From positions 105,001 through 169,000 of the forward strand of contig MU008223.1 in the NCBI GenBank assembly GCA_010909165.1: 64,000 bases of DNA, given 5' to 3'. The position numbers and the translations under genes are program-made. The notes under the pieces are model-generated. The model saw nothing but the letters and a program-made list of their open reading frames with translations. It had not been told where the DNA came from and did no database searches. The first letter of the stretch is position 1, and every line of letters starts with the position of its first letter. This document shows positions 10,194 to 20,912 of this stretch, one piece after another. The DNA is from Anthoceros angustus. Taxonomy: Eukaryota > Streptophyta > Anthocerotopsida > Anthocerotales > Anthocerotaceae.

Positions 10194-11400
10194 CTCCCAC
10201 TCACTATGAACTAGGTGTGAAGAATAGCTTCAAAATGAGACTAAAAAAGGCTAGTTAGCTCCCACTAACTTGAAAGCTATCCTAACTAAGAAAACAATTA
10301 AAACTGGCTTAAGTTACATTTAAGCAGAATTTAATGTAATCAAAATTAATTACCAAAAACTTAATTAGGAGAATGGTAAATTCCTAAACAAGGTAAAAGA
10401 TAAAAGTAAAACTTAAACTAGGTTAATCTTAGTAAAACCATAGGTAAAAGTTAAAAAAACTTGAAAGAGGTAAAAGTGAAACCCATTAATGGGCCCGCCA
10501 TATGATGCCGTCCAGATGCCCATGGGGTCATGCTAATGTACCCTCCCCATACGGTTTTTATCCGCCTCGCCCCGCCCCGCCCGCGCCTCCTCCCCAAAGA
10601 AAGCTCCTGGCTATGGCTCCATGATCCGGTGCAGGCGCGTCCGTGAGGGACGCGGCCCATCGGCGGTGGGCGCGCCCGCGCGCCACACATGTACCAGATC
10701 ACCCCGTGCGCAGCACGGCGTCGCAGAAGGATGAACGCTGCCACGGAAGAAGAAATTGGGAGGAGGCGCCTGGGGAGGGATCGCGCCCGAGCGAACGCCC
10801 TCCCGGGCGGCTCGTGATCCTCCACGCTGGATTCCAACCTTTGTTGAGAGCCCACCACGATTTCCGGTGGTAGGAAGTGGTCCGCACTCGTGTTGATGTT
10901 GAAGTCACCTTGGAGAGGTGGTCGTCCTGCGGTCTGGAGGTCCAATTGATGTGTGAGTGCTGCGATGCGGGAGTACTCACTCAAGCCGGGAAATTGGAGA
11001 AAGATGCGCCCCCATGTCTTGTCTCAATTTGTTGAAAGTGCCCGCGCCAATCCCAAGCCTAACACTGCTCCAATCGCAGATGTCGTCACCAGTGTGCGAT
11101 GAGAGATCGAGGAAGATTAAAGGTTCTTGTGGAGAAGAAATCGCTGAAATGATTGTTCTCTCTCGATTCAAGCCTTGGAAGAGTCTTCATGGAAGGGCTT
11201 CGCTCGCCGATGGAGACGAGGCTGAAATCTCAAGTAAGGCGATGTGTAGCAAGGCATTCCCCTCGTGAAGGGAGGCACCTTGAGCAGATGAAGATGCCTT
11301 TTTGTAAGGAGAGACACCAAGTTGTAAGCCCGCTTTGTGGGCATCTTCAAATGACCATTTTCCACCCAAAATATCAATTGTGATGAATTTTCTGATACTA
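10194..11400. other. LTR-adjacent noncoding DNA, then GC-rich unassigned DNA
   Basis: 10,194-10,450 is AT-rich and noncoding, and lies on the internal side of the LTR polypurine tract. 10,451-10,990 is very CG-rich with ORFs open on both strands. Its mirror at 22,650-23,120 has different gaps, so none of the frames is supported. 10,990-11,400 is unassigned. No domain recognised. Confidence 0.5.
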
Positions 11401-11526
11401 TTTTCGCAGATTTATGTATGGAAAATTATGGGAAAAAGGAAAATGAAGTTGAAAATGAAGAAAATGAGAAAATGAAAAGGTAGACATGCCTTTTGTGATT
11501 CTAAAAGGTGTTCTAACTTATTTTTC

Positions 11527-11787
11527 TTGCTAAAAAACTTGCCCATTTTTAGATTTCTTTTCCGCCAAGGAAGACATAGGAAACATAGGGTTCTCGAAGC
11601 CCGCATATATCCCAAGGGTGATGATATGAAGCTCATCTATATAATCACTAATATGAAAGGGAGAGCGGCACGCTCACCATGCTCCTATGTTTGCCAGGAA
11701 ACTAAGATACACATGATACGGGTTATGTATGCTGTCTGTGAAGAATTTCCCGGACATATGATCCATGTCTATCGTAAGTATTCCTGA
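11527..11787 (+). CDS. Unrecognised small ORF kept in both arms
   Basis: An 86-residue frame with a basic start (RFLFRQGRHRKHRVLEARIY) and a short beta-like segment (MKLIYIITNMKG). The mirror copy at 21,877-22,107 minus keeps almost the same protein. Conservation between the arms is weak evidence for coding, because this AT-rich stretch is nearly identical at the DNA level anyway. I do not recognise a family. It could be a terminal fragment of a larger transposon ORF. Confidence 0.35.
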   Translation: MLKNLPIFRFLFRQGRHRKHRVLEARIYPKGDDMKLIYIITNMKGRAARSPCSYVCQETKIHMIRVMYAVCEEFPGHMIHVYRKYS

Positions 11788-11799
11788 GGCTAAGAAAAT

Positions 11800-12790
11800 A
11801 TGGAAAAGTTTTAATTAGCAAAATATTATTTAATATTTTAATATTATTTTCCAGAGAGCTCCTCAACTATGTATGAAGAAGAGGACGTAGGATACGAGGC
11901 CTATGTTGAGATTGAGGATGATTGTTCGAAGACTTAGAATAGAATATTGGACTAGTTTTTTAAGGTTATCTCAAGTAGACCAATTTAGCTACCCTACTGC
12001 AGGTCACCTTTTCCAATATTTTATTATTTCCTACCGCCAGCATTTAATGCTTGGCATCTAAGTCTGCCGCGGGATCCTTGGTAAATTCTATTCTAGTAAC
12101 TTCACCTAAGATCATCCTTAAAGGATGTCAGTCTACACCAACTATCCTTCCCATTCCCCAAAGCTCATTTATGGTCATTGACCATTCACAATCCTTATCT
12201 TGCTGGGGTGGCGACGTGTTCCTTGTAGGTTGGCTCTCGCCTCCTTTGCTCTGTCCTTCCCCGGATCCTCGTCTTCACGATGTGGGGCACACCGCCTTCC
12301 TCCATCTCCAGCGCCCGATTCCCTTTCCTCCAGCAATCGCACCTCCCACTCCGCGAACGCAGGCGCCCTTTCCTTCAGCCTCCGCCGCCTAGTCGCGCTC
12401 CTTCCCTCGGCACACTACCGCGGTAGTCTAGCAGACTACCGGGGTAGTCTGACTACCTACCACGGTAGTCTAACCCCTATTTCTCCTCTCCTTCCCATCG
12501 GTGATGGTGCCACTAACCCTTCCGGGCTCTTCAGCACTAGACCTCCCCGCCTGCTTCCTTATCCGGGGTGAGGAATTTCTTACCTCCCCTTCCTCAATGG
12601 GTGGGACCCGTCCTTAGTCTCCTCCGGTTGTCTCTCCACCACCTCAGCTCCTCCAGGGGTATACCACGGATCCCCGCTCCTTCATCCTCAGCCAGGGCCT
12701 CCGGCCCGACTCTAGCAGCTCGCTACGGCACTGCTTCTCCCAGTAGTCTGCGAGACTCAGGCGAGTGTGGTCTACCACGGTGAGTCCAGA
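11800..12790. other. Unassigned DNA with palindromic TACCGYGGTA motifs
   Basis: AT-rich to about 12,060, then C-rich. 12,413-12,475 contains several near-palindromic copies of TACCGCGGTAGTC-like sequence, and more occur at 12,767-12,830. Plus-strand ORFs here (12,051-12,571) are antisense to the gag-like set and are not conserved in the mirror copy. No gene recognised. Confidence 0.5.
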
Positions 12791-12807
12791 CTACCGTGGT
12801 AGGCTGG

Positions 12808-13744
12808 TCACCACCGTGGTCGGTCGACCCCGTGGAGGCGGGTGTCCCCTCCTTGCTCCGCGCCATCTTCCACTCTTGGCGCAGCCTCTCCTCCTTCCTC
12901 TCGATTCTTGGACTCCTGAGCCCATGTCACCGCGGCCTCATCAAAGTCTGAGGCCTCTTGCACCCGTTGCAACTCCTTCCCATCATCATCATGAGGACCT
13001 ATTGTCCCCTCTTGGCCAACCACAACACCTCGTTGTTGGCCTTCATATCTGTTGTGAAGATGGGCCCAAACCGTGATCACGCATTTGGAGCTCTCCAATT
13101 CCATGGGCCATTCTCCATCTTCACACCTACCTTGTAGGCATCCCTTGAGGTGGTCAATTCTCCCACCTTCGGAGGTCACATTCTCCTCCCTTGCTTCCTG
13201 CTGGCTGGCTAAAGGCAGTCCCAAAATCTTCACTTCCTCACCACTGGCATCCTGTGCACCACTTTCTTGTGGTGCTCCTCCTCTTGGGACCTCCTTCGCC
13301 TGGTCCGCAATCACAAGCCCTCCTTCCGCCAGCTGCAGCATTCTTCTCGGCCCAACTCCACCGCACTGCTGGTCTTTTCTTGCTCTGCTTCTCCTCCAAG
13401 TTATACCGGGTCCTCCGCAATTCTTCCTCCATATCCCGGATTTTGATGGCTTGGGTAGCTATCACTTGCTCCTGCGCGTCCATTTGGTGGACCGCCACCT
13501 TCTCCCTCCCTAGAGCCTCCGTTTTGCCCTTCCGTTCTTGCTCTAATTGGGCAAAATGCTCCTCCGCCTTCTGCCTCCAAGAAGAGTCCCTTTGGGTTGT
13601 CGCCCGAATGGCTCTCTCCTCTGTTTGTGACAACCTTCCCTCCAGGACCTTCTCCGCGCGCCGTTGATCCACAAGGTCGCGCTGAAGCTTCTCTACAGCC
13701 TTCTCCAACTTGGCTGCCTTCTCACGGACTCCATGGCCTCCCAT
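12808..13744 (-). pseudogene. Unrecognised coiled-coil ORF, gag-like layout
   Basis: From 13,744 downward the minus strand encodes a long heptad-rich coiled coil (KAAKLEKAVEKLQRDL ... RAEKVLEGRLSQTEERAI ... RDMEEELRRTRYNLEEK, about residues 8-125). After a frameshift near 13,240-13,340, a glutamate- and glycine-rich acidic tail follows (12,808-13,341). With the globular ORF just upstream (14,192-14,838) this could be one product of about 700 residues. The layout is reminiscent of a retrotransposon gag or accessory ORF, but I see no zinc knuckle and recognise no family. The right-arm copy is at 19,800-20,912 with different frameshifts. Confidence 0.5.
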
Positions 13745-14191
13745 TTGGTCCTGCTCTCCTCGGTCACCTCCTCACAGGCCTTGACTTCCTCCCGACATGC
13801 CCACAAGGAGGCCGCTAGTTCCCTAGCCCCTTCAAGTCTGCAACAGTGCTTCACAAGCACTCAAGAACCCCAAACCCACCGCCCTCTTGCCGGAAATCTC
13901 CAACTCTTCTCTGCATCAGCATGGCGGCGGGTCCCCTCATCGCCCATCCGCTCTCCCACCTAATGCGGGTGATGGCGGCCGGGCGCCGCGCCAGCGCTGC
14001 TTCTCCTTGCCCTTCCCCACGTGAGCTGCCCTGCCACGGTGGGTGCCGACTCATCATGTAGTGCCCCACTACTGCAGGTGATCGCCTACCACGGTAGTCC
14101 GCCTTCCCATCTAGGTGCCTCCCACGGGTGGGGTGCCTCCCCTGGCACTCAACAATGGTGGGACTCCCCACCCTTGGGCGTAGTTCTTCTC

Positions 14192-14838
14192 TCATAAACT
14201 ACCACTTGGCCCTCCTTGGCCAAATCTTGCTCTTCTCCTCCTTCTGTCATTGTGGGAGGGCCTCCCACCTCGCAATCTTATTGCCGCCAATTCCTCGATC
14301 CCGGTCTGGTGTGCTTGTGGAGTTTGTCCTCCCATGGTCCTCCTCAATGCAAAGGTAGGGGCCTCTAAGCGCTGGAGGTGAATGACTTCAAAAGGATGCC
14401 ACGCATCCTCAAGCTCCTGCTGGTCGAGTCCCTCTCCCATAAATGCACCAAATAGGTCTGAGGTAGCATGGTCTTGGGCCCTCTTCATCCACGAATTGAC
14501 CAAGGAGCTTCTCCCTGTGATGGATGTAGGCCCCATACATGATGGTGCACAGCCAGCGCAATGGCCGCAGTCGCATGCAGCTTTACCCTGCAGATTCGTC
14601 AGCAGCAACAGTCGTCCTTGGCCTTTGGGAAGGAATGTAAAGTTCCGGCCTTGGCCAAGGAACAAGCGAAGAGGGCACAAATAGCCTCCCGCTGAGCAGT
14701 GAGATCAAGTTGGTTGCACAGGCTCCCACTTGATAGTGCGGTTCCCAAAGTCACAAGAGAGAAATGAGACAAGTGAGGGAGTATGGCTGCCTTTCCATTC
14801 GGACAAACATCTACAATCCAAGAATCCATGGTGCCCAC
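14192..14838 (-). pseudogene. Unrecognised globular ORF upstream of the coiled coil
   Basis: Two overlapping minus-strand frames: 14,599-14,838, containing MDSWIVDVCPNGKAAI, and 14,192-14,680, containing ELEDAWHPFEVIHLQ and FALRRTMGGQ. The right-arm copy at 18,785-19,495 shows the same segments in another combination of frames. In that copy YEAYIHHREKLL and YLSTYLVHLWE precede ELEDAWHPF. The parts are clearly one ancestral protein, broken differently in each arm. No known domain recognised. Confidence 0.45.
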
Positions 14839-14879
14839 ATATAGGCAAAACCCCGTGAGTTCTCGAAGTGCCTCCTCGT

Positions 14880-15585
14880 TCCGATGGTAGGCACTTTAGG
14901 TATATTTATAATCCTACTTTCCTTGGAACAAATAATAATGTTTATGTTTATGTGTTCAACCATCTATTCGCCTTTTCCTTGATTTACGATTTTATGTATT
15001 TTTCAATATAGGTCCACGCCTATATATGCGCTGCCACCGCGCCTTACATACATAACCATGTATATAGATTGCATGCATCATGACACATCGTCAATCATGT
15101 CCACATACATCACATGTCATCCATCCACATGCATACATACCATGCTATGCATGGCGTATATGCATGCCATCTGCATCTCAAATCAAGTGGCTTATGCCAA
15201 ATGGGATGCCAATAATCATCGTCGTTGTTTCCCGGTCTTGTTTCAGTTCAGCCTACAAAGAATAAAGATGATTGTCATGAATGGTGCATTTTGCAGTCTG
15301 GCCGTTGGGCTCCGACCCGCAGATTCCCTTCGTCTCAACAAGAAAATCGCCCCTGGCCTTTGGAAGGATCGTAAAGTTCTGGCCTTGGCCAAGGAACAAG
15401 GCAGGAGGAAAAAATAGCCTCGGAGGAATGCCTCAAGGACTGGAGATGATCCGGTTGTTGGAGCATCACTTTCAAAATGATCAACAAGTGGGAGTGAAGA
15501 GGTATACCCAAACACACCTCTCGTCGAGTCACCTCCTCCCAGCCTTCTCTCCCGATCACCTCCTCTCAAGACAAAGCATTGATTT
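14880..15585. other. Spacer with a partial duplicate of the upstream ORF
   Basis: 14,900-15,240 is noncoding in appearance, with ATG/CAT-rich RY-type repeats and TATATAT around 15,020. 15,240-15,440 repeats a segment also present at 14,540-14,700 (minus-strand CSLAKA-T-L/RSF). The globular ORF's N-terminal part is therefore duplicated about 700 bp apart. The mirror copy is at 18,020-18,780. Confidence 0.45.
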
Positions 15586-15586
15586 T

Positions 15587-15972
15587 AACGACCGTGTTTT
15601 TACAACACGGTCCGCTGCAAAGCCCAATTGTACGTTGTAAATGTTTGAGACGACAGGATCGTGCCTCTCTTTTTTTACAACATACGACAACCTAATCTAA
15701 TTTACAACGATCCATTGCAAGCCAGACATTGTAAAGCGTTTAAGAGAGGCCAAGATAGGCCTCCCACGAATTACAACAGTTTACAACATGTACCGGTAAA
15801 AGCGACTTGTATGTTGTAAAATGTATGACAAGGCCGGGATCAGCCTCTCGCACGCTTTACACCAAATTCACAACGAGTCTCATATACGGTCCATTGCAAA
15901 GCGATCTTGCACATTATACACTACTCGGTCGGGCTTCCAGCCATTGACAAATTCTACATTGTAAGCGTAGTG
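15587..15972 (-). mobile_element. CACTA-type terminus with subterminal repeats
   Basis: Read on the minus strand from 15,972, the sequence begins CACTACGC. It runs into several variants of a TTGTAAA / GGACCRT / TTGCAA unit spaced tens of bases apart, and ends at a hairpin near 15,589-15,613. CACTA elements of plants start with CACTA and carry subterminal repeats that bind their transposase. TNP2 remnants elsewhere in the same arm fit this. The opposite terminus was not found. The mirror terminus at 17,632 also reads CACTA. Confidence 0.5.
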
Positions 15973-16298
15973 CCATTGACAAATTCATGAGCCACCCGGC
16001 GGCAACAGAGAGAGACACAAGCCAGCCTCAAGTCGCCACTTCCTTTCGTGCTCTCACATAAATCATAGCAAGAGTTAGGAACGTAGCGGAGCCGCAAAGA
16101 GACTCCACAACACCCCTCAAGTAAGAGAGATGCACCACCTTCAAGCAAGAGACATGCACCACCTTCGAGAGACATGCTATCCTCCTCATGTGTCATTTAG
16201 TCACAAACAACTTCCACCAAAATTGGACCGTGAACTTTAACGTGATTTCTTGATGCGAAGCCATATGAACTAGGATCCATGAATACACTAAGAGTACC
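15973..16298. other. Unique-looking spacer between CACTA terminus and microsatellite
   Basis: About 325 bp mirrored at 17,299-17,631. It contains short tandem pieces of a minus-strand LLEGGA-type reading (16,100-16,170). I see no gene or regulatory element here. Confidence 0.5.
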
Positions 16299-16368
<70 letters not shown>

Positions 16369-16469
16369 CTATCTGTCTATCTATCTATCTGTCATCTATC
16401 TATCTATCTGTCTATCTATCCATCATTCCTATCTATCATCTATCTATCTATCATGTCTATCTATCTATC

Positions 16470-16561
<92 letters not shown>

Positions 16562-16680
16562 CTATCTATCTATCTATCTATCTATCTATCCATTCATCTA
16601 TCTATCTGTCATCTATCTATCATCTATCTATCTATCTATCATCTATCTATCTATCTATCTATTCATCTATCTATCTATTC
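16299..16680. repeat. (TCTA)n microsatellite, left half of palindrome centre
   Basis: About 380 bp of tetranucleotide TCTA with occasional interruptions (ATTC, TGTC, CATC). The long Ile-Tyr-Leu-Ser ORFs across it are trivial translations of the repeat. It ends at the strand flip at 16,680/16,681. Confidence 0.97.
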
Positions 16681-16813
16681 ATAGAATGAATAGATAGATA
16701 GATAGATAGATAGATGAATAGATAGATAGATAGATGAATAGATAGATAGATAGATAGATAGATAGATGAATAGATGAATGAATATAGATAGATAGATAGA
16801 TAGATAGATAGAT

Positions 16814-16864
<51 letters not shown>

Positions 16865-17114
16865 GAATAGATAGATAGATAGATAGATAGATGAATGAAT
16901 AGATGAATGGTAGATAGATAGATGAATGAATAGATAGATAGATAGATAGAATGATAGATAGATAGATAGATAGATGAATAGATAGAATAGATAGATAGAT
17001 GAATGAATAGATAGATAGATAGATAGATAGATAGATGATAGATGAATGAATAGATAGATAGATAGATAGATGAATGAATGATAGATAGATAGATAGAATG
17101 AAGATAGATGAATG

Positions 17115-17181
<67 letters not shown>

Positions 17182-17196
17182 ATGAATGATGAATGA

Positions 17197-17258
<62 letters not shown>

Positions 17259-17260
17259 GA

Positions 17261-17294
<34 letters not shown>

Positions 17295-17298
17295 GAAT
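16681..17298. repeat. (GATA)n microsatellite, right half of palindrome centre
   Basis: About 615 bp of GATA repeat with GAATGAAT-type interruptions, the reverse complement of the left half but about 235 bp longer. The flanking unique sequence at 17,299 (AGAGGTACTC) is the reverse complement of that at 16,290-16,298. Confidence 0.97.
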
Positions 17299-17631
17299 AG
17301 AGGTACTCCTTAGTGTATTCATGGATCCTAGTTACATATGGCTTCACGCATCAAGAAATCACGTTACGAGTTCGATTGTCAATTTTGGTGGAAGTTGTTT
17401 GTGACTAAATGACACATGAGGAGGGCCCAGATGTCTCTGCACAGAAGGTGGTGCATGTCTCTTGCTTGAAGGTGGTGCATCTCTACTTGAGGTGTTGTGG
17501 AGTCTTGGTTGCGGCTCACTTCTGCGTTCCTAACTCTTGCTATGATTTATGTGAGGCACGAAGGAGTGCACTTGGGAGCGTGCTTGTGTCTCTCTCTGTT
17601 GCCGCGGTGGCTCACACCTTGGGGCACATGG

Positions 17632-18015
17632 CACTAAACACAATGTGAATTTGTCAATGGCAGGCCGGCCCATACGTATACAATGTGCAAGATCGCTTTG
17701 CAATGGACCTTGTATATGAGACTCGTTGTGAATTTGGTGTAAAACGTGCGGAGGCTGATCCGGCCTTGCATATTTTACAACATACAAGTGCGCTTTGTGA
17801 AACGTGTTGTAAACTACATTGTAAATTCGGGAGGCCTATCTTGGCCTCTCTTAAACGTTTACAATGTCTGAGTGGTTTGCAATGGATCGTGTTGTAAATT
17901 AGATTAGGGTTATGCGTATGTTGTAAAACATGAGAGGCACGATCTGGCGTCTCAAACATTTTACAGTGTACAATTGGGCTTCCAGCGGACCGTGTTGTAA
18001 AACACGGTCCGTTAT
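17632..18015 (+). mobile_element. CACTA-type terminus (right arm copy)
   Basis: Begins CACTAAACAC at 17,632, then TTGTAAA/TTGCAATGGACC subterminal repeat variants. It ends with a perfect 11-bp hairpin (17,986-17,996 pairing with 18,001-18,011, loop GTAA). It mirrors 15,587-15,972, where the same hairpin lacks one G of a CGG. See that entry for the reasoning. Confidence 0.5.
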
Positions 18016-18784
18016 AAAACAATGTCTTTATCTTGAAGGCTGGGAGGTGACAATGGAGAGAAGGCGGGAGGAGGTGGTGATCGGACGGAGGTGTGTTTGG
18101 GTATACCTCTTCACTCCCACTTGTTGATCATTTTGGAAAGTGATGCTCCAACAGGATCATCTCCAGGTCCTTGAGGCATTCCTCCGGCGAGGCTATTTTT
18201 GCCTCCCTCTGGCCTTGTTCCTTGGCCAAGGCCAGAACTTTACCCTTCCGGCCAAGGCCAAGATTTATTTTGTTGCCGCAGACGAAGGAATGCAGGTCGG
18301 AATCGCCAGCATGCGTGCGGCTATTGCGCTGACACACGTCGCTAGCCGTGAATGGATGAGCAAGACCGATGAAACAACGACCGGGATTGGCATATCCCAT
18401 TTGGCATAAGCCACTTGATTTGGATGCAGAAGTGCATGTGATGGCATGTGCATCGCCCATAGATGGCATGCACATGGTATGTATGCATGACGGATGGATG
18501 ACATGTGATGTATGTGGACATGATTGACGGACGATGTGTCATGATGCATGCAATCTATATACATGGTTATGTATGTAAGGCGCGGTGGCATGACGCATAT
18601 ATAGGCAGCGGACCTATATTGAAAAATACATAAAATCAGAAATCAAGGAAAATAATAGATGGTTGAACACATAAACATTATTATTTGTTCAAGGCCACAA
18701 AGTAGGATTATAATATACCTAAAGTGCCTACCATCGAACGAGGAGGCACTTCATCGAGAACTCCGGGGTTTGCCTATATATGTG
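18016..18784. other. Spacer with partial ORF duplicate (right arm)
   Basis: Mirror of 14,880-15,585. A plus-strand frame at 18,140-18,409 carries LGQGQNFTLPAKAKIYFVAADEG-like sequence, related to AKAKDEFVAAFKECRSK at about 19,000 in the next ORF. The rest is noncoding, with TATATATAGG near 18,597. Confidence 0.45.
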
Positions 18785-19495
18785 GGCGCCATGGATTCTT
18801 GGATTGTAGATGTTTGTCCGAATGGAAAGGCAGCCATACTGGCACACTGTTGTCTCATTTCTCTCTTGTGACTTTTGGGAACCGTGACTATCAAGTGGGA
18901 GCCTCGTGCAACCAACTTGATCTCACTGCTCGGAGGCTATTTGTGCCTCTTCGCTTGTTGGCCAAGGCTGAACTTTACATTCCTTCCGCCAAGGCCAAGG
19001 ACGAATTTGTTGCCGCATTTAAGGAATGCAGGTCGAAGCCAAAGATGCGCCTATGCGGCCATTGCGCTGTGCACCATCATGTATGAGGCCTACATCCATC
19101 ACAGGGAGAAGCTCCTTAGGCCGAATTCCGTGGATGAAGAGGGCCCAAGACCATGCTACCTCAGCACCTATTTGGTGCATTTATGGGAGACGGAGGGACT
19201 CCTGACCAGCAAGGAGCTTGAGGATGCGTGGCATCCTTTTGAAGTCATTCACCTCCAGCCAAGCTTAGAGAGGCCCCTACCCTTTGCATTGAGGAGGACC
19301 ATGGGAGGACAAACTTCCACAAGCACACCAGGACCCAGGATCGAGGAATTGGCGGCAATAAGATTGCCGGAGTGGGAGGCCCTCCCCCCACAACAGCAAG
19401 AAGGAGGAGAAGAGCAAGATTTGGCCAAGGAGGGCCAAGTGGTAGTTTATGAGAGAAGAACTACGCCCAAGGGTGGGGAGTCCCACCATTGTTGA
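18785..19495 (+). pseudogene. Unrecognised globular ORF (right arm copy)
   Basis: Segments in order on the plus strand are MDSWIVDVCPNGKAAI, VTFGNRDYQVGASCNQLDLT, AKAKDEFVAAFKECRSK, IALCTIMYEAYIHHREKLL, YLSTYLVHLWE, ELEDAWHPFEVIHL and LRRTMGGQT. They switch frame at least twice. Together with the following coiled coil this looks like one long product of an unidentified mobile element. The mirror copy is at 14,192-14,838. Confidence 0.45.
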
Positions 19496-19799
19496 GTGCC
19501 AGGGGAGGCACCCCACCCGTGGGAGGCACCTAGATGGGAAGGCGGACTACCGTGGTAGGCGATCACCTGCAGTAGTGGGGCACTACATGATGAGTCGGCA
19601 CCCACCGTGGCAGGGCAGCTCACGTGGGGAAGGGCAAGGAGAAGCAGCGCTGGCGCGGCGCCCGGCCGCCATCACCCGCATTAGGTGGGGAGAGCGGATG
19701 GGGCGATGAGGGGACCCGCCGCCATGCTGATGCAGAGAAGAGTTGGAGATTTCCGGCAAGAGGGCGGTGGGTTTGGGGTTCTTGAGTGCTTGTGAAGCA

Positions 19800-20912
19800 C
19801 TGTTGCAGACTTGAAGGGGCTAGGGAACTAGCGGCCTCCTTGTGGGCATGTCGGGAGGAAGTCAAGGCCTGTGAGGAGGTGACCGAGGAGAGCAGGACCA
19901 AATGGCGCTTGGAGGCCATGGAGTCCGTGAGAAGGCAGCCAAGTTGGAGAAGGTCAGAAGCTTCAGCGCGACCTTGTGGATCAACGTGGAGAAGGTCTGG
20001 AGGGAAGGTTGTCACAAGCAGGAGAGAGCCATTCGGGCGACAACCCAAAGGGACTCTTCTTGAGGCAGAAGGCGGAGCATTTGCCCAATTAGAACAAGGC
20101 GGAAGGCAAAACGCGGAGGCTCTAGGGAGGAGAAGGTGGGTCCACCAAATGGACGCCGAGGCAAGTGTAGCTACCCAAGCCATCAAAATCCGGATATGGA
20201 GGAAGAATTGCGGAGGACCCGGATAACTTGGAGGAGAAGCAGAGCAAGAAAAGACCAGCAGTGCGGTGGAGTTGGGCCGAGAAGAATGCTGCAGCTGGCG
20301 GAAGGAGGGCTTGTGATTGCGGACCAGGCGAAGGAGGTCCCAAGAGGAGGAGCACCACAAGAAAGTGGTGCACAGGATGCTGGTGGTGAGGAAGTGAAGA
20401 TTTTAAGGCATATGCCCTTCAAAAATTAGCGCCCACCATGGGAAGCAAGGGAGGAGAATGTGACCCTCCATGTGAAGGTGGGAGAATTGACCACCTCAAG
20501 GGATGCCTACAAGGGTAGGTGTGAAGATGGAGAATGGCCCATGGAATTGGACGATCTCCAAATGCAGTATCACAGTTTGGGCGCCCATCTTCACAACAGG
20601 ATATTGAAGGCCAACAACGAGGTGTTGTGGTTGGCCAAGAGGAGGACAATAGGTCCTCATGATGATGACAGGAAGGAGTTGCAACAGGTGCAACCGGAGG
20701 CCTCAGACTTTGATGAGGCCGCGAGTGACATGGACTCCGAGGAGTCTGAAGAATCAGAGGAAGGAGGAGAGGCCGCGGCGCCAAGAGTGGAAGATGGCGC
20801 GGAGAGCAAGGAGGGGGGACAGCCCGCCTCCCGGGGTCGACCACCACGGGAGATCAGCTCACCAGTCTCGACTACTGGTAGACCACACCACGCCAGAGTC
20901 CGCCAGACGTAG
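19800..20912 (+). pseudogene. Unrecognised coiled-coil plus acidic-tail ORF (right arm copy)
   Basis: The coiled-coil part (19,800-20,430) is chopped by frameshifts in this arm. The downstream part (20,460-20,912) is intact as 150 residues with KVGELTTSRDAYKGRCEDGEWPM split around a domain start, then an acidic serine-glutamate tract (ASDMDSEESEESEEGGEA). In the left arm the reverse holds: the coiled coil is intact and the tail is rearranged in frame. No known family recognised. Confidence 0.5.

Larger units (their letters stand above)
1..16680. repeat. Left arm of giant inverted repeat
   Basis: Read as reverse complement, this arm matches 16,681-33,546 nearly end to end. Matching landmarks include the A-module sequence (1-1,185 with 32,384-33,546), the pogo-like fragment (3,699-4,075 with 29,640-29,946), the protease (6,661-6,948 with 26,800-27,072), the LTR start (10,193 with 23,433) and the CACTA terminus (15,972 with 17,632). 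Paired coordinates sum to between about 33,550 and 33,730, so the arms differ by small length changes. Position 1 is still inside the repeat, so the outer end lies outside the window. Confidence 0.93.

Noticed and set aside
10451-10984. 177-residue ORF in GC-rich DNA
   Set aside because: Open frames on both strands are expected in such GC-rich sequence, and the mirror copy has different frames.
16299-17298. CRISPR-like repeat array
   Set aside because: Simple 4-bp repeats without unique spacers, in a plant-type sequence. Not CRISPR.
16279-17347. Long Ile-Tyr-Leu-Ser ORFs of 136 to 222 residues on both strands
   Set aside because: They are translations of the TCTA/GATA microsatellite, open in several frames, with no other coding evidence.
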